Below are positions 41,240 to 52,900 of a stretch of 64,000 nt of DNA, one piece after another. Within the stretch, counting starts at the first letter, position 1, and each line of letters starts with the position of its first letter. A program made the translations under genes and the position numbers. Under the pieces are notes generated by a model. It was not told the DNA's origin. It saw only the letters and a list, made by a program, of their open reading frames with translations, and did not search any database. The DNA comes from Glycine soja. Taxonomy: Eukaryota; Streptophyta; Magnoliopsida; Fabales; Fabaceae. Location of the stretch: NCBI RefSeq assembly GCF_004193775.1, contig NC_041011.1, positions 41,237,167 to 41,301,166 of the forward strand, given 5' to 3'.

Positions 41240-41990
41240 TCTCTCTCTATCTATATAAACTGTCCCGTCATATCTATGTGTTGTTGGTTGGACTTAGGGC
41301 GGGTAAATGGGCTAAGTCCATGGATCAATTCACGGGATTTATGTTTTACGCCAATTATGAACGAATTTTTGTTTTTAAAAATTTATGGTTATATAAAATT
41401 TTGGGCTCAGCCTACACAATCCACCAGTTATGCGGATTTAGCCTGCGAGTTGACCCGCGGGTTAGCCCGCAAACTTACAATCACCAGTTAAGTCCATTTT
41501 AAATCCAATTAATCTTAAAAGTTCAGTCCAATTTTTTTTTACATTTATGTTAAAAATTTATTTGATTGTGTTAAAATTTTTGTAATTAAGTATTTGTTAA
41601 AGATTTATTAAAATTTTTTAATATATATATAAAATTGAGTGTAATTGATTTTTTTTAAGAGAAAAAAATATTTATTTTAAAATTGCATTTTTTTAAAGAA
41701 AAAATAGGTCCTCAGACCAACTTGTTTGGCTCGTAAGATCCCCGGATAAGGACAGACCAATATTTTAAATCTATTTAAGAGTGCGGGATGAGTTGACTCG
41801 ATTTGTACCAATGCGGGCTTATACAAGTTGACCTTATGGGATGCAGGTCAACCCGTTTACCCACCCCTAGTTGGACTAGTATTACTAATATATTATCTTT
41901 TTTTACTTGCTTCTTTTACTCTTTCTCTTTATTTTTTTTAACTGTGTTTTCTTTTTTTCTTCGATGCAAAGCACGGGCACCGCATGCTAG
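41240..41990 (+). mobile_element. Candidate small Helitron, split by a hAT MITE
   Basis: After an A, the sequence begins TCTCTCTCTATCTATATAAA and ends GCACGGGCACCGCATGCTAG followed by T. That fits the A|TC...CTAG|T rule of plant Helitrons. Removing the hAT insert leaves about 170 bp, so it would be a tiny non-autonomous copy. The 3' hairpin is weak. Confidence 0.35.
41295..41869. mobile_element. hAT-type MITE (575 bp) with perfect 8-bp target-site duplication
   Basis: The duplication GTTGGACT occurs at 41287-41294 and 41870-41877. Terminal inverted repeats are TAGGGCGGGTAAATGGG on the left and, as reverse complement, TAGGGGTGGGTAAACGGG on the right. There is no transposase. Eight-base duplications and TAGGG-type ends are typical of hAT elements. 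Confidence 0.85.
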
Positions 41991-42315
41991 TATAAATTAT
42001 ACTAATTATTGCATCATTAATAAATTGATCATTCCTTTAAAAAGAAATTAATCATTAATAATTTTATATGAAATATAATTTTTATTAAACCAAACCTTAC
42101 TACAAACATTCTTATTAAATACAACTAGATTTAGTTACTTATACCCACAATTAACCCTTGTAATAAGAAATTACTAATACAAATATTAAAAAATAATTTA
42201 TAATTATTCATTGTTGATATAAAATTATTTTATATGATAACAAAAGATATATTGTTTATATCATTAGTGTGTTGCTCACATTTCTATTATAAATTATTAT
42301 ATATTATAACTGTAT

Positions 42316-42341
42316 AATAAATAAATAAATAAATAAATAAA
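42316..42341 (+). repeat. (AATA)n tetranucleotide microsatellite
   Basis: Six or so uninterrupted AATA units. Confidence 0.85.
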
Positions 42342-42815
42342 TGATTTTACAAATTAACTTGTATATAATTAACTATATGTTTTAATTTTGATTATACTCA
42401 CTGTTATTCTAAAATTATTTTATATTATAATTTAATCATTTCATATTTCATAGTATAGTTTAACCTCCCTAATACTAATATTATATAGTCAAATTACTCA
42501 AAAAAAAAAAATTATATTGACATCAGTTCTTAATTAGAATACTATTTCTTACACTTACGGTTTTTTGATATTTTCTCTTCTTTCTTCTATCTTCTGTCTA
42601 GAATGATTAACTAATTTACCGCATTAATTATTTTCGATCTGAAGATTGAATATTCCTTCAAAATATAAAATATTAGTCCCGAATTGCGTTAAAGACTATG
42701 TAAAATATTGTAATGCATGTAATTCCAATGTTACACGAGGAAACAAAATATCAGTTTGCAATTTGCATAAGCTTTGATTTTTACTATAGTGATTGGTGCC
42801 GGCCTCAATGAAACC

Positions 42816-42894
42816 TATAAATGCAAGCACATTTAATTCGATCAACAGCAAGGCAAATTAAACTGCCAAATTAATCGAGCTTAACATTATAACA
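42816..42894 (+). promoter_or_regulatory. TATA box and 5' UTR of the PR-4 gene
   Basis: TATAAAT at 42816-42822 lies 73 bp before the ATG, giving a transcription start near 42848. The same motif, at 46872-46878, precedes the pseudogene copy. Confidence 0.7.
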
Positions 42895-43677
42895 ATGATG
42901 ACAAAGCTTACCCTATTTGTCTTGTCCATGGTGTGTGTACTAGCTTTGGCCTCTGCGCAAAGTGCCATTGTGCAGTCTACATATCATTTATACCAACCTG
43001 AGCAGCATAATTGGGACTTGCTTGCTGTGAGTGCATATTGCGCCACTTGGGATGCAAACCAGCCATTCTCATGGCGCAGCAAATATGGTTGGACAGCCTT
43101 CTGTGGACCTGCTGGACCTCAAGGCCAACCTTCTTGTGGCAGGTGCTTGAGGGTACGTATGCTCCACTCCCTCGTTATAGAATCACGAGTATTTCTTAAT
43201 CTATTGAATTATAAATTAATTTTGTTTGTGATATGTGATTATTGTTAAAATTTTACACATGATAAAAATCAAACATAAATTCTCTTATTAAATATATCGT
43301 TCACATGTAAACGCAAATTGGATCAATCATTTGATTTATAGATTCTACTGCTAATTGACCCCATAAAAAATGTTATTACTTATCTTTACAGGATTTAACT
43401 TTAATTAACATACAAATCATAAATTTTCTATCTTTCTTTCTTTATTTTTGCTTTTGATTAATCAAGAAAGCATAATTATTTATATGTTGTTGATGGGGGG
43501 TTGTAGGTGACAAACACTCGAACAGGAGATCAGCAAATAGCAAGAATTGTGGATCAATGCAAAAATGGGGGGTTGGACTTGGACGTTAGTGTGTTCCAAA
43601 GACTTGACTCCGACGGAAGTGGAAATGCTCAAGGCCATCTTATTGTCCACTATGAGTTTGTGGACTGCGCTGACTAA
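42895..43677 (+). CDS. PR-4 (barwin-domain) defence protein, class II, secreted
   Basis: Exons 42895-43152 and 43507-43677 (GT-AG, phase 0) give 142 residues. Residues 1-21 are a signal peptide ([20 protein letters not shown] plus A). The mature protein is a single barwin domain with all six cysteines: AYCATW, AFCGP, SCGRC (two), DQC and VDC. Family hallmarks include [31 protein letters not shown] and [20 protein letters not shown]. There is no hevein chitin-binding domain, so it is class II like barwin/wheatwin. Family members bind sugars or show RNase/DNase and antifungal activity and are often induced by pathogens. It lies in block A of a tandem duplication and is the only intact copy of the three seen. 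Confidence 0.95.
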
Positions 43678-44520
43678 ACATGTCTTTGATTTGTAACTGA
43701 GCAAATATATTAATTGTAAGGGGCTAAGGGCTATCAGGTCAAGGAGGATTTATTGATTCCAGCTGCACGATTATTTTTACTAATTGGATATGAAGTTATG
43801 TTAGGTAGTTACCAATTGTTCGAAATTGGAAGGAAGACTGTTTTTTTGTTGTTTTATTTCGTTTCATTAATTTTCCATAATAAAAGTCTTACGTGAATTT
43901 CTTTAAAGTGTTTTCTTTTTATTTACCTTTTCGAGCTTGAAATCAAAGTTGCAATATAGCGGATGCATATATAAAGTGTATATTTGTTTTTTTTAAGCAA
44001 AGTGTATATTGGGTTAAGATTCACGAGTTCATGCATTTGGCTTTGATATCGTGCCACAATAAATTTTATGAAGGCAAATCAAGAGTACCTTTTATAAAGT
44101 TGATTCTAATATGAGGTTGATAATTTATTTTAAAAATAATTCATATTATAAGTTTGGTTTACCATGTAATAATTCAACATTTATAAAGTTGATTCTAATA
44201 TGAGGTTGATGATTTATTTTAAAAATAATCCATATTATAAGTTAGGTTTAACATGTAAAATTCAACATTTTCCTTCTAAAAAAAAGTATTTACGCTCATG
44301 AAGTAAATCACTCTGCGTAATTGGATATATGTATAATGTAGTTTAGCGACTACTTTTAATTTCCTTCAATTTAATATAGGACTAATATGAAAGTGTCATA
44401 CAAATTCAGAAACTAAAGTATAATAGTTTACTCGTAAGAAGAAAAAGCAAACCAAAAAAAAAAAAAAAACCAACCATCTATAATACTTCGAAAAAGTTGT
44501 ATACATGAATCAAGCTGAAA
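43678..44520. other. 3' flank of PR-4 gene with an 89-bp tandem duplication
   Basis: Units 44091-44179 and 44180-44268 each start TTTATAAAGTTGATTCTAAT; block B has only one unit near 47965. A run of 16 A is at 44454-44469. No gene. Confidence 0.7.
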
Positions 44521-45480
44521 GATTTAATGCTGCAATGAACAGTGCAAGCCCACAACGAGTGTGAGAGAAGACTTGGAAGTGGAAGCAATTAACCAGTTAT
44601 ACAACCTGCAGAAGGCATAAGAAAGGTTGAGAATGTCATTCATAATAGGAAAAATGAAAGCATTTGTATTTAGCTTTAATCCATCCCCACGATTTAGATT
44701 TAATTTCTTTAATGACATACTCTGCACAAGGCTGTTGGTTTCGAAAAATGACAGCATTTCGGTGATTTCAAATTGCTGCAACCCAAATAGCATAAGTACA
44801 CCTCGAGACTTTACACCTTGAACCAAGCCATAATGACTCCAAAAATGCCCACAGCAACATGTAGGCAGAACTCATTGAAATCCAAGCCAACTATAGCTTA
44901 GTTGTCAAATATGATAAGAGAAGTCATAGCTAAAAATAAGGTGATTTGCACTTTTCAGCATCAGTCCACACAACACGCATGTAGAGTCAGTATTATAAGT
45001 GATGATGTTTCTCTTCAATAATTGGTCATATGTCTCGATTCTATTAAGAACCAATCTCCATGTAAAAACAATAGCTTTAGAGGGAGCTTTCAGTTTCCAC
45101 AATAATGAAAATAAGTTATCCACTACCCCAGAAGATGCATTATGCAGTAAGGAATAGACATCTTTAGCAGTGAATAGTCCCTCAAAATTGTTCTTCCATA
45201 ACCATTTGTCCCCTTCAAATTGTTTCACAGGAATTTGATTGATGTCAGTAAAGAATTGTTCTACAGTTTCCTCCTCACGAGGCAAAATAGATCTCCTCCA
45301 ATCAATTTTCCAAACCCAATTCGATTGTTGTCATTCTCCCAGCTGCATTACTAGCAACTTTTTATTAACCGCAAGGGAAAATAATCGTGGATACCACCTA
45401 GATAAGCAACCGTTTCCTATCCAATCATCCAACCAGAACCTATAAATTAATCATCTCTCCCTACTTTACAACCCAGATTA
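44520..45480 (-). pseudogene. 3' fragment of a second LINE (zf-RVT region)
   Basis: Read on the - strand from 45480, frames give the end of a plant LINE ORF2. Pieces include NGCLSRWYPRLFSLA, then VWKIDWRRSILPREEETVEQ, and WLWKNNFEGLFTAKDVYSLL (45210-45140). Then come LWKLKAPSKAIVFTWRLVLN (45100-45040) and CVLCGLMLKSANHLIF (about 44985-44930). No polymerase or endonuclease part is present. It sits between PR-4 blocks A and B and differs in sequence from the LINE at 25366-31452. Confidence 0.75.
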
Positions 45481-46084
45481 TCCATGAACCAAGAGGACCT
45501 AGACTGCTCACCAGTGAAGGAAATAATGTCTCTTCACCATTGAGAGATTCTATTAATACATAGAAACAAAAATGCTACGTTAAAACACTTATTTGAACAA
45601 TAAAAAAACAAACTCAACCCAAGTTGTAGAAAATCTTATTTTAACAGCACTTAAACATTAATATTACCAATACTAAGATATACAATAAAAATACTAACAT
45701 TTGCCAATTTCATCATTGCGATCTAGCGGCTTGTTTTAATTTTCATTAATTGAAACCTGACTTGGGATTATGTGGACTTTGTATTATTCGTTCGCATAAG
45801 TTAATATTAGAAATAGATGTTGATGCACTCACCTTGGCTGTCTCTGTTATAATTTTAATATAATAAATATATGATGTGCATTTAGATAAAATTAGGTTTT
45901 ATAATTCTTATTTTAAACTAGGACTTTAATACAGGTTTGCAATACTTTTTAAAAAATTCCTTTTTCAACAAAAAAATAATGTTAATTTTAAAAATAAATA
46001 AAACAGAAGATAAACTAATTAAGTTTTTTATTATACGTCACTGTAATTGTAAAATAAAACAAAATAAAAGGTGTATCGGGTTCA
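45481..46084. other. AT-rich spacer
   Basis: No gene or repeat recognised. Confidence 0.5.
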
Positions 46085-48130
46085 AGTTTAGTAGAAGGCC
46101 AAAACGAGGCCGGCTTTTAGATCCCATATAAACTCGAGTATTTTCAGATAAGACAAACAAAATCCTAGCTCTTGGATACGGTTAAGTGACCCATACACAC
46201 ATAACTGGACAAGACAGCATTGCCTTGGAGAACTACCTGTTCATGTCAAATCCTTATGCTTTCTAAAGACAAAAAATGCGCATGCAATTTGCTGCTAATT
46301 CTAATTTCTTTTTGTCTCTGAACTGTTTCTCCAATCTCAATCCCTTGAGAATTGCATCATGCTTAGTCATAGGTTTAGCTCTAGAAGGTAGAGATTATAA
46401 ACTACAAAACTGGAATCATTCAATGTTTAAATGAAAAATCGCAGATAGGATTGCAGAAACATTGCAGCATGTGCATGATTGCGAAATTTAACCATTATAT
46501 ATTTTAGTTTTGATTCATTGTTATTCTAAAATTATTTCATAACATAATTTTAAAAAATAAACAAATTTATATTGACACAAAAGATTATCATCAATAATTA
46601 ATTAATTAGAATAATATATTTCACTCTGATGCTTTTTTTTCTTTTTCTTTTATTATCTTATGTTTGGATTGGTAAATTTAATTACCGCATTCATCATATT
46701 CGATCTGAAGATTGAATATCCGTTGTTCTAAAACGAAGTTGTCAAGCACGAATTGCGTTAAAGACTATGTAATATATACTGCAAGGTTATACGAGGAAGC
46801 AAAATTTATTTGCATAAGCTTTGGTTTTTACTATATATATCAATGGTGTGCCGGCCACAATATATGAAGCCTATAAATGCAAACAGATGTAGTTTCAACT
46901 GCAACGCAAACTAGGTAACTAATCAAGTAACATTATAACATTATTAATGATGGTAAAGGTCACCCTATGCGTGTCGTCCTTGATGTGTATACTGGCTTTG
47001 GCCACAGCACAAAGTGCCATTGTGCAGTCTACATATCATTTATACCAACCTGAGCAGCATAATTAATTGGGACTTGCTTGCTGTGAGTGGATATTGTGCC
47101 ACTTGGGATGCAAACCAGCCATTCTCATGGCGAAGCAAATATGGTTGGACAGCATTTTGTGGAGCTGTTTGGCCTCAAGGAGAAGCTTCTTGTGGCTGGT
47201 GTTTAAGGGTATGCTATGCACCACTCCGTCATCATTCCTTATGATAAACAAATTAAGCAAGCTCCTTAGTTGTACATGTAGATGCATATACATTCTAGCT
47301 ACTAATAATTACATGCATATATACACATACATATTCTAATTATTTTCTTCTTCTTTTTATATATTCACATTTTGCTTTGCTTTTTGATTTATCAAGAAAG
47401 TTCAATAATTTGTCGTTGATGGGGTTGTACGTAGGTGACAAACACTCGAACGGAAATTTTCAAGGCCATCTTATCGTCCATTATGAATTTGTGGACTGCG
47501 GTGACGACTAAACATGCATGTCGTTGTTAATTGAGCTCATATATATTGCAGGGGCTATAGCTAGCATGCAAGTCTAAGAAGAATGATTCCCGTGGGTTAT
47601 TTTTACTAGCATGATTTAGCAAAGTATACGTACAAGCGTAATAAAGTTATGTTGGGTAGTTACCAATTGCATGTGATTGGAAGGAAGGAAGACTGTTGTT
47701 ATATTTCGTTTCATTTTCCATAATAAATGTAAAAAGTCATTTGAATTTCTCTAAACTCTAAAAAGTTTTTCCTTTTATTTTCCTTTTCGAGCTTGAAATT
47801 AAAGTTGCAATATAGCGGATGCATATGTATGTTGGGTTAAGATTCATGAGTTCTTGAATTTTGCTATATAAAAAAACTAATAATATTAAGAAGTAATAAT
47901 CAATATTTGTTGGTAAAAAAAACTCATGGCACGATAAATTTGATGAAGGTAAATCAAGAATAGCTTTTATAAAATTGATTCTAATATGAGTTAATAATCT
48001 ATTTTAAAAATAATTAATAGATTAAGTTTAACATGTAAAATTCAACGTTTTCCTATATTAATTAAAAAACGTATTGACACTCGTGAAGTAAATCAATCTG
48101 CACTATTGGGTATACTTATAATGTTGTTTA
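46085..48130 (+). repeat. Duplicated block B carrying the PR-4 pseudogene
   Basis: It is colinear with block A over about 2 kb (GATCCCATATAAACTCGAG region, promoter, both exons, 3' flank), but lacks the 2.8 kb insert and the 89-bp duplication of A. Confidence 0.8.
46947..47511 (+). pseudogene. PR-4 (barwin) pseudogene
   Basis: Exon 1 equivalent 46947-47208 and exon 2 equivalent 47435-47511. Sequence identity to the gene at 42895 is high and the TATA box is kept. A 4-bp duplication (AATT, near 47061-47065) creates an immediate TAA and shifts the frame before the first barwin cysteine. Exon 2 has lost about 97 nt between the CGAAC and GGAAAT stretches, removing the VDQC segment. The signal peptide frame is still open. 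A translation product would be a peptide of about 40 residues. It looks recently inactivated. Confidence 0.92.
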
Positions 48131-48439
48131 GTGACTATTTTTTTAATTTCCTTCCATTTAATATAGCCTGTGTGCCACACTCTTGCATTTACAAAGATTT
48201 ATATAAACTATTTATAAAGAGAGAGATATTGTGTCAAAAAAATATTATAAAGAGAGAAGTGAGGTATTTATTTCTCACACTAATTGATGTCTAGCTTCTT
48301 TTATTACAAAAATTATGACCTATCTATATAAGTCATAATGGAACCAACGTTAGCAGTAATAAGTATTGCAGTAAAAAAAGAAAAAAGAAGCAGTAATAAA
48401 TAAAGATAAACTGAAGTACACTTCAGCATATATACCTCA

Positions 48440-48800
48440 AGATTAGTCAAAGATGATACACAGAACATATCCCAAATTACTCTAAATCTATCAGATTTTA
48501 AGGGCTAGCTTTGTCAAAATGTCTGGAATCTAGTCTATGAACTAAGAGTACTCCAACTGCAAGTGTCCTTTTATTGATTTGATCACGAAGAAAATGAAAC
48601 TTAGTTTAAATATATGTTCTTCTATCACGAGCAACAGGGTCAGGGTGTTATTGGCAAGCTTATTGTTGATTTGTTGTCAATCAATAGTTTCATATATAGA
48701 TTCTTAATGTTCCAACTTCATCTTACCAGGTAGCATCGATCTCCAGCCATACGGTTTGGCAAGCTGCCAAAAACCCTAAAGTATACTCTATTTCACATTT
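48440..48800 (-). pseudogene. Ty1/copia RNase H fragment
   Basis: Frames on the - strand from about 48795 give EIEYTLGFLAACQTVWLE, then NNPDPVARDRRTYI and TKFHFLRDQINKRTLAV, then RLDSRHFDKAS. These follow the copia RNase H C-terminus (AEAEY...ACQ.VWL, NP..H.RTKHI, HF.R). Several stops interrupt it. It lies 140 bp left of the complete gypsy element and is not part of it. Confidence 0.7.
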
Positions 48801-48940
48801 AATGGGAGTGGTTAGCTAGTTCACAATATTAATACACATCAAACTTATGAAAAAAGATCTAAGTTTGATTTTTATAAAATACATCATTTAAAAGTGATAG
48901 TACTTTAAGTGTGAATAAATCTAAAAAAAAAACTAGGTGA

Positions 48941-48945
48941 CATTT
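48941..48945 (+). repeat. 5' target-site duplication of copy R (CATTT)
   Basis: It is identical to 62016-62020 on the other side of the element. Confidence 0.93.
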
Positions 48946-49792
48946 TGTTAGCCCATATTTTTGATAAGCTGAAAATATGCTCTAAATACGAATTTTGTCA
49001 GATTCTGTTCGAATCGAAGAGAAAGAAGAGTCTATGGAAAGGGATTCACAGGTTCAAGGAAGTATTTACGAAAGTATAAGGCTAAGACAAGAAAGAAGGG
49101 CTTCGAATCATTGGGCGAATCGAGCTTGCGTATGGTCGAGTCGAAGTCGAGGCAGCAAGATTTCTGGACTTAGCGCAATTTCTGACAGAACTTCACAAAA
49201 TTAGTTCGACTTCGAGCAATATGGGTAACTGTTCTAAGGAAGCAGTTATGTGCATGCAAGGTGTACGTAGCAGGACACTTGGCGTTAGGATAGTGTTCGA
49301 CCGTTAGGGCAGTTTATTTTCGAAATGTCTATATATAGCAGTTTTTGGTCAGATTTCGGGGTCGCAAATCATTTTTACAAATCCTTATATACTCAAAGTA
49401 CCCAGCGCAGAGAGAAACGAGTACGCAGGGAAAATGTATGATTGTGAACCATTTTAAGTTTCTGTAAACTTTACATTTCGAATGTAATGCAATTTACGCT
49501 TTACTTTATAATTCCTGTCTTTTAAATGGTTCATTCGATCGAATGAACTCACTGCTCCTTTACATTCTGCAATTTATCTTTCCCTTGTTAATTTACTTCC
49601 AGCATTTCGATTCTCTCAAAGAATTTTACTTTCTGCAAACCTCAAAACCAATAAAGGTTTGTTGCAATGATGAACATTCAAAGCTTTACATTTAAAGCAA
49701 ACACACAAATGACATGCTCCTGAGATTCACTAGTTGATCTCGCAAGCAATTAACTTAGACTAGCGATTGTTTACCAGATTTCAGCGTAAACA
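48946..49792 (+). repeat. 5' LTR of copy R (847 bp)
   Basis: TGTTAGCCC...GTAAACA. The TATA box TATATATA at about 49330-49337 marks the U3/R promoter. I count about 15 TCGA tetranucleotides in it, far above the 3 or so expected by chance. Confidence 0.95.
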
Positions 49793-49795
49793 AAT

Positions 49796-49814
49796 TGGCA
49801 CGCTCGGTGGGACC
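49796..49814 (+). other. Candidate primer-binding site of copy R
   Basis: TGGCACGCTCGGTGGGACC begins 3 nt after the LTR. Its complement ends in CCA as a tRNA 3' end would. I do not assign the tRNA. Confidence 0.65.
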
Positions 49815-49902
49815 GGTCAATTGTGTGTTTCTGCTTTAAATTATTGTTAAAGTTTTATTCAGTGTTCTTGATTTATTGCACTCTTAATTGTTTTGATCTT
49901 GT

Positions 49903-52900
49903 ATGCATTTAAGAAGTGGGAAATCTGTTCCACACTTAACAGAATTTAAAACTCGTACAAGGATGACTAGACCACCCCCAAGTAATCGAAACAATGACCT
50001 TCCAAATATGGAGGGGCAACCAACGCAGACATCTGTCAGTAATGCCAATATAAATTCTGGCATAGGAGCAATTCCTGACCAAACTGTTGGCACGATAAGT
50101 TCGACCGCTTCGACGGTTATGAATCAGACAGGGGTAACTTCTCCCATGACCAGCATGACGTTGGCAAGTTCGACCACGTCAGCGTCTGCTTTTGTCCCAT
50201 GGAATAACCCCAGTTTAGGGAATCCCAGTGGAAGTCCCTTTCGACCGCTTCAAAACCCTCTATATGGCATGCCTACATCTTTGATGGCAGGGCTGCAAAA
50301 CTCTCAACCAAATGTAGAGAATCTTAATACGTTCTCTCCATCAGGGTCTGTAGCGGGCAATCAAGGTAGGGTAATTCCTCAACATTTAACCAATACATCC
50401 GTTTTGTCACTCAGACAGCAAATGGATGAAAGTAACCATGATATGGTTAATGTGTTAACACAACAAATAGGAACTGTCATTAACCCCTTAATTCAAAATA
50501 CAAATGACAGTTACCAAATGTTAACAAATCAAATAAGTCGAATTGCTGACTTTTTTGGGGCACCACCCATACAGCAACCACCAATTCGACAGATCCAAAT
50601 ACAGGCGCCTGTCCAAGAGATACAGATGCCTAACAATCCAGGGATGCAAATGGCTCAAGCACCACAACCAGTGGCACGCATAGAGCCACCAGCCCAACAG
50701 GTCGAACCAAACCCTGGTATAGTATTGGTAAATAGAAACCAAAATGCTGATGAAGTAATAGGGAATATTCAACAAAACCGTTTCGATAGGCAGAATAACC
50801 TGGCCCAAATGGTCGAAACAATTTTAGTACAAAATGGTTTGAACTTGGGCTTACACAGGCCGAATGTTGTGTCTCCATTATCTGAGTATGTGTTACAGAC
50901 AGAATTACCAAGGGGTGTGAAAATCCCTAAGTTTACTAAGTTTGCAGGAGAGACAAATGAGTCTACTGTCGAACACATTGCTAGATATTTGGTCGAGGCA
51001 GGGGATTTGGCTAATAATGAAAATTTAAGAATGAAATATTTCCCTAATTCCTTAACTAAAAATGCTTTCACATGGTTTACAACTCTTCCTCCTCATTCCA
51101 TACATAATTGGAACCAATTGGAGAGGATTTTCCATGAGCAATTCTATATGGGACAGTCTAAGATAAGCCTTAAAGAGTTAGCCAGCGTTCGACGTAAGGC
51201 ACCTGAATCAATTGATGATTATTTGAACAGATTCAGACTCTTAAAGGCAAGGTGTTTCACCCAAGTCCCTGAACATGAATTAGTCGAAATGGCTGCTGGT
51301 GGCCTAGACTATTCGATTAGAAAGAAATTAGATACCCAGTATTTAAGGGATATGGCTCAATTGACTGATAGAGTTCGACAACTCGAACGACTGAAGGCTG
51401 AAAAGGCTAGAAATTCTAAGTTCCACAGGAAGGAAAAGGTTGCATATGTTGAAACCAATGACAGTGACCAGGAGTTCGATATTATTTATGAAGATATCGA
51501 GGACAATGAGGTCGATTTAGCAGAATTAAAACCTGGACCTCCTTATGTTTGTAAACTCCTTAGACCTTCCAATGGAAAAAACCCTGTTGAACCTAAAAAT
51601 GATAAATTTGTGTCTAAAACTTATACATTTGACATAACTAAATGTGATGAAATATTTGATTTGTTAGTCACAGATGGCCAAATTGTTGTTCCTAAGGGCT
51701 TGAAAGTACCCCCAATCGAACAACAGAAGAAAAGGGGTTATTGTAAATTTCATAATTTCCTTGGCCATAAAACCTCACGTTGTGTTCTTTTCAGGGATTT
51801 GGTTCAAAAGGCTCTCAACGAAGGGAGGCTCAAATTTGGTGAGAAACCAAAGGCTGCTCAGGCAAATGCTGAAACATTTAAAGCTGCTGAAACTCTTTAT
51901 GCAGAGCCCCAAGAAATAATGATGGTCGAGGCAATGGAGTTGTCTCAGGTGCAAGTTCAGGACATATCTGAAGAGGATTACAACGAACAAATGAAGGTTG
52001 TGTATCCTCAGGCTGAGGAGGATTTAATTGATTTCTTGAACAGATGCAAACTCGAAAACAAGATTGTGATGCTCTGCCCTCGCTGCAGTGCAGTATGTGA
52101 TAGGGAGGCTACTGAGGGCCTCAAAAAATACCAAGTTGTTAACAAGGGGGCAATGCAGAACCAACGTTTCGATAAAGGCAAAAGAGTTATGGTGCAGTCG
52201 AACACTAATCAGAAGTCTGGTCGAAGGAATACTTTCGCTCCTCCTGGTTCAGTTCCGGTCGAAAAATGGATGCACCAGGGACTCATAAGGTTCAACAAAG
52301 GGGCCATGGAAGTAGGTGGTTCAAGTGGAACGAAGCAAATTGACCCACAGGAGGCTAATAGGTACTCTTATAGGAACAATTACAGAGGAAAGAATCCTAT
52401 GACGAGGACCCAATGGCGCAGGTTCCAGCGTAAGAAGAAATTGGCCCAACAGAATTTGCAAACGGGCCAGTATAAAGAAGTGTCTAGGAGGCCAGTAAAA
52501 GAGAGACTCCTGCCTCCAGTGGATGAAGATAAGATGGAAGATGAGGATTTACTGGATTCTGATCCAGACTTTGATGTCATCTGTGTGGTATCTATCTTGC
52601 CATCTGAATATGATGTACAGTCTGAGGTTACTGAGATCGAAGGTGAGTTCGATCATTTTGATATGGCTGACCCAAAGCCAGTGTGCTACTATGTTATGAA
52701 CAATGGCTGTGTGGAAGAACAATTAGCTTATTTCGAAAAGCCAGATTTTCAGATGAAAAGTCATCTCAAACCTCTTTTCATCAGGGCAAAAGTTGAGAAT
52801 GTTGGAATCAACAAAGTGCTCATAGATGGAGGAGCGGCTGTCAACTTAATGCCTCGATCTATGCTCTACAAGATCGGGAAACATGACACTGATCTATCTG

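Larger units (their letters stand above)
39110..44330 (+). repeat. Duplicated block A carrying the intact PR-4 gene
   Basis: 39110-39545 matches 46085-46490, and about 42370-44330 matches 46490-48130, including promoter, gene and 3' flank. The 2.8 kb between 39545 and 42370 is present only in block A; it contains the Helitron-like and hAT insertions and otherwise nothing I recognise as a gene. Blocks A and B are direct tandem copies about 4 kb apart, gene to gene. Confidence 0.8.

Noticed and set aside
48995..49204. 69-codon open frame in the LTR, identical in both LTRs of copy R
   Set aside because: Identity follows from the LTRs being near-identical. The corresponding part of copy L does not keep the same protein.
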